Source of the DNA: Sipunculus nudus
Taxonomy: Eukaryota; Annelida; Sipuncula; Golfingiida; Sipunculidae
Reading direction: 5' to 3'
Length of the DNA stretch: 64,000 bases
NCBI GenBank assembly: GCA_026874595.1
Contig: CM049316.1
Coordinates: 59,839,676 to 59,903,675 of the forward strand
Shown here piece after piece: positions 28,001 through 37,000 of this stretch. The position numbers and the translations under genes are program-made. Under the pieces are notes generated by a model. That model did not search any database and was not told the DNA's origin. It saw only the letters and a program-made list of their open reading frames with translations. Within the stretch, counting starts at the first letter, position 1; every line of letters starts with the position of its first letter.

Positions 28001-31000
28001 CATGGTGGTTTTCCAAAAGAAACCAGGCTGCCACAAAATTTTCTGCTGCAGTACTGCCAGACCCTGGAAATATATTAATAAATGGTTATCTCAAAATCAT
28101 TGATCAAAAGATGAAATAGAAATATGTTATCAGAAAAACAAGTAAGGTTTGTTCATCTGTTCATCATTCAGCAAGACCATACAAGTTCATTCTCAGGTTA
28201 AAAAAAGGGGATAATCATATTAAATGTATCCAATTCCCTCCTGTAACATCCAAAGTTGGCATAAAATTCTGTGTAATATCATATTTACTAACATTATATC
28301 AAATCTGCTTAAGTGATGTCTCATTAATATAACATTTTAATATAACATTTTTTAGTTTGGTCCATGCATGATGATACATTTTACAGAATAATTTGTATTT
28401 TTTAGGGTGAAAGAAAGATTCCCTTCAGGTTTAAGACAAACTATCATCCAACAAATTTAAATGAACAGATTAGAACCGCATCATGCTTTTTTGGTACAGT
28501 ATACAATGTAAATGCTCATAATAGAACTGCGATAGGTGATGGCACTGGTTTAACTTTCCAACACTCTGTTGCAAATGTACTTAGATAATTAAACTCTCCA
28601 GCATCCATGGCTGTAAAATAAGATGGTGACAAAATAAAATGACTTACCATCAGGAAACATGTCTCTGAGGTCTTCTTCTGGAAATTTGTGTCTGCAAAGA
28701 CATTTATACAACATAAGGGTACATAAACATTTGCAGCAATATGTTCATTTTTTGGCTGAATACAAAAATTTTCCTAGCAAAACCATTCAATCACATGATC
28801 TTATTATTTCCAGTTTACCTGTTTTATACTTTTTTATGGTTCTGTGTGTGAGTAAACACAGTCCATGTTTCTAAGTTTATACTAACAAAACTGCATGACC
28901 ACAGGTCTAATTTTGTGCCTGCATGAAAGCACCCAGACAAGAAGAAGAAACAAAAGAAGAAGCACAGAAGAAACACCAGTTGGAAGCTTGAAACATCTTG
29001 AATTGTGAATATATTTATATTTTGCACATGTTATCATGCCAGGTGCGATTTCACTTGTGTACAGGATTAAGCTAATGGTTTTAGAATGAAATACTGGCAG
29101 AAACCATATTTTTCAAAGTGGAAAACACTATATTTCTTGTATATTCTACATACTTGGTATGTGAATAAGTTCTTTTAAATAATAATTTTGCCATTTTCTG
29201 AAGTATTTGTTTAAGTGAACATCTACTTCCCTACAACATATCAATGGTTGGGGTGAGTAACCCTTATTCTTTTTACATCATTACCTGGGGTTTAAGTAGC
29301 TGTGAGTAGCGACTCAGTAGGCACCTTATACGAGGCTGATATGCCAAACCTGAGTCATGATGCAAGCCATACCGAGGAATGCATTGCAGTGGTCTTCCAT
29401 CATTTTGCAATGATATCATGATAAACAATCCATAATCTTAACATTAGGTTGAAAATGTATAGGAACTTAATATGTTGCAACAGTAATAAGGGTACTAGAA
29501 CACACTGACACTCTTTTTATTGATAGAAAAAAGACCGAAAATGAACCTCTAAAAACAATTATCATTGTCCTATATGTTGTCATCTATTGGTGATGAAGAT
29601 GATGAAAACAAACTAATTAACTTACTCATTAGACTCATCTGAGATGCCTAGCGGGTCATCTGCCTCAGGGGACAACATGGGTGACATCGGTCTGTTTCGA
29701 CCGAGAACCGTACTCCATGTCTGTGTCTCGTCTACCCACACAGCAGACTCCTGCAGTGGACCTGGGGATGACAGATAAAGTTATTGTTAAAGCATGTCAT
29801 ACACTGCCCTATCAGAATATAAAACTAGTCACCGGCTGATATGTTTGATTCTGAGAATGCTGGAACAATTTGATGTGTCTAGAAAAGAATAACTGCCTTA
29901 GTATCCACCAGGTGTCACCTCGAAATGATCAGTGATGGACAGAGACACCTGGTGGACAATCCACAAACATAAATGGCTTGTGTGACTGCTGAGTATCTAA
30001 TTCTATCAGAGATAAAGGCAAAATTTATCATGCATTCTGTAGTTTAACGCATTTGAGGAATGCTATACTAAGACTTCCACCATCATGCACCAGTTCAGAT
30101 GGTTAGAGTTCATAAACAGATAAATGAAGAAGATTTAATAGTAATATAGTCGACTTCAATGTATGTAGATATATTCTTTTCCACCAACCTGTGTCCACCT
30201 GTTTTTTGGAGATAATTTTCTTAAAAGTTTATATTTTTCAATAATTTCCTAGAAAACTACATATATGGAAGTGACAACCTAATATGGCAATCAAGAATTT
30301 TACAATAAATCCCCAGTTCATGTTTCACAATTTTTTAGTTTTTTTCATAATGATCTGGCAGATATGATATGTCCCTGCAAGAGTAGCCATCTTTGTTTTT
30401 ACCTGGTTACATTTTTTAAAATGTTTACATGACATTGTCCAATCAGCAGCTCATTTAAAGCGGTTTTTGCATGTGACCAATCACCTTGACTGCCTTTAGT
30501 GAGTCTGATATTTTGTAAAATGAAGACTGATTTCCCATATTTTCAAATAATTCTGTTTATTGAATAAGGTGTAAGGTAGGTATTTATTTACCTTGATGAA
30601 AATTAGGTCCTTTAATCCTCTATCCTACACTATCATTGCTTCACTTGAAATGTAACTAATGAAATTTTATTAAAGCAAAAAACAGGTGGACATCAAGGAA
30701 TGAAATGGACTGTAGAAAATCTAAGAAACATTATATTTAAGGCTGATATTTACTGAAGAAAGACCAAATACTGTAAATACAATTGAACCTTCTTGTATGA
30801 GAGTATGAAGGTACAACAGAAAACCTGACTCTCACACTTCTGAGGTTTGATACAAGTGGGTTTTGTCTGATCTAGTGGGTTTTGCATGGTCAAGTGGGTT
30901 TTGCATGGTCAAGTGGGTTTTGCATGGTCAAGTGGGTGGGTATTGCCAGGTAATAATTAATCAAAAGCTTGCAGAAACTTTGAGCATATTCCTTCGCAGA

Positions 31001-34000
31001 GTTCTCATGCAAAACCAAATTTAAGGATGATTTAAGGACTTTCCAGGACTTTCCTTCAGACTTCACAGACCAATCTTTATCTTGGGCAAAAAATGGCTGA
31101 AGAATAGTGATGATCGATAAAAACACGTTCATGCAGATGAATGACTCTTGATCCCTTATTGACCAATTCCCCAAAATTAACCAAAATCACGCAAGAAAGT
31201 CATATGACCAGACTCTAGGAATTGGATAGCGGATAATTTGATCAAACAGGGATCAAATAACTTTATTCAGCATTACTCAGGTATAAGACTTATAGACAGA
31301 GCGGCAAAAATGAAAGAAAATTATGTTGACGTTTGGTCAATTTTCTAGAAATTTAAGGATATCAATGTACTTCAGTTTGCAGTTTTATATTTTTGGACTT
31401 TGTTTTTTAAGTGAAAAAAATAAAGGTAATTTGATCGAACAGGAGGCCTCAGGGCAGACTTTAACAATGGGTGACTTAGTCTTGTGGTTTATTGCTTGTT
31501 TAGTGTTATACAAGTGTGTCTCCATCATGCAGAGTAACAGAATTGCTTTTTTTCCCAGTGACTTTCATGGTTTTACAGACCTGTATGAAAACTGCTGTGA
31601 AGCAGTAATAAAGGTGTTTAACCTGTATGAACAATGTATCCACGGAAACTGATGGTACAGCTTCCTACTCCACCGGACTTAGTGACGACTATGACGTCTC
31701 CTTTACCCTTGTACTGGCCAGTGCGGGCAATGATCTTGCTTGGAGAGCTCCATTCCGCTGAGAGTAGACAGTCATTTCCACAAATCCTCAGAGCTGGAAT
31801 GGAATCAGTGTATCAGGATTAAACAATACAAATATTTCTAGAAAATCATAATTTTCTTTTTCATAATGTCAATCATTAGAATACACTGACGTCTCAAAAT
31901 TACGAACACCAACACAACCTTGATAAAGTGGTCCCATTTTCTAAGCCAGGTTTGATGTCTGAACAAAAATAATTGGGTCCATGAAAAAATTGGTCAATAT
32001 TTTGAGGTGGTCCCTTAACTGAGGTGAACAGAACAGAACAGAGTTTATTCAGGAAAAAGGCCTCAGGCCCAAAGTTCCAAACATTTCAACAATAATTCAA
32101 TCAAATAATTGCATTAATAGAACATAAAGTAGCAGTCTTATTATTAATTAATATATAATGCAATAAACACATCTAACATGACTGCATACCTTAGTATACA
32201 ATGTATCTATATTGCCATCATCAGTGAGTATGTAACACATACTTTAACCATCTATTATTCTTCGTCTCCTCAAAAAGGAATAATATACATATGCAGCAAC
32301 ATTCATTATCTCAATATGATTGTCTAAATTGAATAATTTAATAAAGTTTTGTTCACTTGGGTAATGTAAGTCTTGTCTAAAGTATTTTATCCTCAAATCA
32401 TTATATAGAATACATTCTTGCATAAAGTGAGCTTCATCCTCAACAATATTGTATCCATGATGTAAACAATATTTACAGATCCTCTCTTCATGAGATATAT
32501 CATTTTGACGACCTATTTCTATAGCCAATTCATGATTGGAGCATCGAAGTTTAGCAAGTGCTATGCGATGTTTCTTATTAGGAATACAATATAAATACTT
32601 TTCAAGAGTTAGCATAGATTTGAAAGCACCATAATAATATAATTTACTACACAACTCAATATCACTATGCCAGTTTTGAATAGCCATGTCTCTTATTTTA
32701 ATTTCAAATTCTTTCAAAAATTTATTCGCATCTCCAACATACTGTGCCATCCAAACATATCCAAAACCAGACTCAAATAGCAATGTTCTTACTTGAGATA
32801 CCCAATTTGATTTACCACTGTTGTCTAAATTCCTCAACAAACTGTACACTTGTTTCTGATACCTATGTTCTGGCATATAAAGTAATTTAACCCAAAACTT
32901 AACACAACGTAATAAACAAGTTACAAACAAAGGAAATCTGCCACAATCCCCTTAACTGAGGTGGTCCTTATGCAAAGTTTTACTGTACTATTATAATTTT
33001 ACTTTTGCATAAAATTAAAAAAACACCATGGTGTAAATACACAACATCCCATAAACATCCTTTTAACATGATTGGACTTTTAACTGCAAAATGCTATTAT
33101 TATAAAATAACTTATGGGGTTTCCCAAATATACTCATTGCAATGTGTTATAAAAGTCTTCATTTCTTTACTACTGACATCCATTTTGAACAGCAATGATC
33201 TAACCCCCTCCCTGTGAATGGTGGTTTTGTTAGTAAACTGTTGTGAGCTTTTCTGTATTAATGAGAATTTTCTCTGTTAAAGTTTATACGCCAGAGTAAG
33301 CCAACCGAAAATTTTCCCTTATTGGGCCTATTATCGCCCATCCCGCCTCGTTCCTGTGTATCTAGGTCACACTTCCGCTACCCATAATCACATTTTCGAA
33401 GGCGTAAGGAAGAGGACTGGGAGGGAGCGATGTTTGTAATACAGAAAAGCTCACAACAGTTTACTAACAAAACCACCATTCACAGGGAGGGAATGGGGGG
33501 GTTTTATTACGTAAACATAATTGTGAGCTGTTTCTGTATTAATGAGAAAAGAACAGACAAACCTTGGGGAGGGAGCACCCACCTGTAACGATGGAACGAG
33601 GAGAATCTCAGTGCAGGGATGGCCCAGCAGACGACATCAACGGTGGAACAGACGGAGAGGAAGAAGATGGCCTGGAAAATTGTAGGACCTCACCCGACGC
33701 GATCACAGGGCCCAGGGAGTAGAGGCCCGAAGCCTGGAGCTGAACATCCTTTAGATAGAAGCGTGTGAATGTAGATGGGGATTTCCAGTATCCCTTCTTG
33801 ACCAATTGATTGGGTGAGATCCCGGAGAAATGGGCCAAGGAAGTCGAAAGAGCTCGAATGTCATGAGCCTTGATGTGAAGTTGGTCTAAGGTGGATTGAG
33901 AAGCTGATTCATATGCGGCGATGATAGTAGCTTTGAGCCACGCACTAATGGTGATAGGGCTAATCTCCTTAATGGAAGTTGTGACTTTTGTAGAAATAAA

Positions 34001-37000
34001 CAACTTCTTGCGCCCCCCCCCCCTTCGTAAAGAATGAGTAGCTTTAAGATAATAACGTAACGCACGAACCGGGCAATTGGTAGCCCCATAACGGTACCGA
34101 CCGTTAGGGAGGGCCGGAACGTGCCAAGTAGACGGAGGGTCATCGAAATTTTGGTTCTTTCTATAAAAATCCGGAGGAAAATGTAGGGTGGCCGACGAAC
34201 CGTCGGCCGCAATTTGCGTGAATTTCGAATCAGCCACGAGGGCATGAAGCTCAGAACGGCACCCGGCCGAGGCAAGAGTGAGGAGGAAAACCGTTTTCCG
34301 AGATAAATGGAGAAGATGGGCCGAACGCAACGGCTCATAAGGGGGTTCCCGGAGATGACGTAAGACGACGTCCAGGCGCCAGGAAGAATACCAAGGACGA
34401 GATGCACGGGCATGAACCCCCTTGAGAAAATCCGACACCAATGGAGGATGAAGGACACGATCGTGACCCAGCGGACGTAGCACAGACAGCAGAGTGGCCC
34501 GACAGCCACGCAGAGAGGTATAGGATAAATGTTTATCCTGCAGTAAGAACACAAAAAGTCCAATACTGCAGCAAGCGACGGGACTAAAGGTGAGATTCCC
34601 CGGGAAGACGTCCACTCGGTGAAGAGATGCCACCGGGAGTCATAGATGCGGTCCGAAGAACGGCGACGGGGAGCCGAGGCAAGGAGAGCAGCCCGACTTG
34701 AAATGCCCTGATCCTTGAGGTGTCCGAGGAGAGCACGCATGCGCATAGAGGGCCGACCGAAATGGGCGACGCTCTCGAGGGAACGACGGGAGCGCGATGC
34801 GGAGCGGTAGTAGAAGCGGGGGGCGAGAGAGAAGCGAGCGCCACAGAGGAAACCAGGGAGTCGCAGGAAGAAACGGGAGTATGAGAAGAAGGGTAGTCTG
34901 GTCCGCGCGTGACAAGCGGAGAAGGACACGGCGGATGAGATGAGGCGCCGGAAACGCAAGAGATACCAGTGAGACCACCCGGACGGCGGCGTGTCGGGGA
35001 GACGGTCACAAGGGTGACGTAGACGCGTCTCGGTAGGCACGAGAACGGGGGGGGACGGAAAATCGAACAGATCGAATTCCAGCCGCCCCAGGCGAGCGAA
35101 AACCCTCCGAACAACCGGGAGCGGAAGGAGTGGAGGGGAAGGAGGAGACGCTGGATGACGGGAAAGGGCGTCCGCTAGGATGTACGACACGACCGGTAGA
35201 TGGGATGCACAAACTGAAGCCCGGAGAGAGATGCAGAGATCGAACAAAAGGTAAGTCTCCTGCATGAGAGAGGGAGACCGAGTACCGCCCTGCCTGTTGA
35301 TATAGGCCACCACCGTGGTATTGTCGGTCCGGACGAGAATGTGACGGCCAATCAAGCGGGGAGACCAGTGGGAGATCACGCGACGGACGGCACGCAGTTC
35401 TAGGATATTGATATGGAGCAGACGTTCTGACGGTGACCATATCCCTGAAGCACGAAGATCGGCAAGATGGGCCCCCCAACCGAGGAGAGACGCATCGGTA
35501 TAGATGGTGCAATCGACTTCCATGGAAAAAGGAACGCCTCGCAGGAGAAAAGAAAGGTCCATCCAGGGACGAAGGGACCGCCAGGTGAGCCGAAACGGGA
35601 GGATCGTAGGACGAACCGAGGTTAAACGGAGAAGGCCGTGACGGCGCAAGAGAGAATCGGACGTAGGTACAGTCGACCGAACGGGATAAAAGACGCGGCC
35701 CAGTTGAGAGCACCGTAGAGAGAAGCCGCTGTGCGCCAGTCGACACGGCTTGGGAACAAGAAAAAGGCGAGAGTAAAACCCGTAGGTGGACGGGGAAACC
35801 TCGAAAATTGCCCGTTTGTCTATCATAGATTGAATGGCCTCCTCCAAAGGGAGGTGCTTGGCAGTATCGGAGGGAGGCGGAGTGAAGAACGGGTGCAGGG
35901 TGACGGGAGGTGCGTGCAAAAACATAAGACGGAACCCGAACTTTATAGTGCTGAGAATTAACCGCTGTGAGGTGATACCCGCCCGCACGGGAAAATGGTC
36001 GCTGAGACGAGCGCCGACCGGAACGAGAGAGTCATGTCTTGGTCGAACCTCCTTTGGAGGAACGACCACGAAAAGGCTGAGAACGACAGGAACGTCCAGA
36101 AGGACGAGAAGACATAGCAGATGCGGGACGCGGCTGAGCGGAAGTCGCAACCGAAGGCCGAGGGCGGGTAACGCGGAAGGAAGGCCGAGGCGCAATAGAG
36201 GCCGAGTGGAGGCGCGCCTGACGATCCGAGCGCTCCAAGGCGCGGTCAAAGAGAGGCCGTAAATGGCTGCCAAACAGCAGGGAACCGGTAAAAGGCTGAG
36301 TGTAAACCTCAGTGAGCTCAGCCTGAGTAAGCTCCGGCTTTAAGTGCTTTAAGGACTGAATACAAGCTGTGCGGTGTAACAATATGCAATTTTCAACCAG
36401 GCGCCAAACGACCTGATTTAATTCAGCGCAAGTATGGGCAGAAGCCTGCCAGATGTCATTTTGAGTGAGTGTGTCCGGAGAAACGGCGAGCAAGCTAGTA
36501 ACAGCCTGCAAGTCGTTAACCATACCGGCCGCTTGCCGGCCGAGCCCCTCCAGATCCGACAGGTGACGATCGGAAAACTGGACAGACGATGGATATAACG
36601 ACTCACCGTCCGCAAACGGCTGGTCAAGGCCGGACTCGAGTCGCATCAGAGCAGACGGAACATCCGGGTGATCAGGAGAAGGGAGCAGGCGATCGAAACA
36701 GGTAGCCGGTACCCACGTGAATTCCAGAGGGTACCGGGGGACCACGGTTTATCCGAACCCGGCGGAAGCGGGGCCCCAGTAGTAGTAGTAGAGCGAGACC
36801 CCGAGACCACAGTGGTGCTCACGTAAGATATCCACCGTGTGGTCTGTAAATTCCATACACACAGCGGGCGCTGCTGAGGGCGATTGAAGGGCGGCATGAT
36901 TCAAATAAGAACCGGCCGCCGACGCCGAGGAAGACCGAGGTTGTAACCTACGGAACTTCGGACCACTAGGGTTAGCCTCCTGTGTGGAGGTAGCCACTAG

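Noticed and set aside
30852..30936. CRISPR-like repeat array
   Set aside because: The 19-bp units are directly adjacent without spacers in a eukaryotic intron. It is a minisatellite.
35006..35746. 246-codon frame rich in Ser/Pro/Arg
   Set aside because: Out-of-frame shadow of the RNase H region in GC-rich DIRS DNA.
33886..36273. Continuous 795-codon minus-strand frame as one protein
   Set aside because: It is a chance chain. Its first part is antisense-frame noise over Gag, its middle is the RT finger/RNase H remnant, and its end covers only the N-terminal piece of the recombinase before the true frame shifts.
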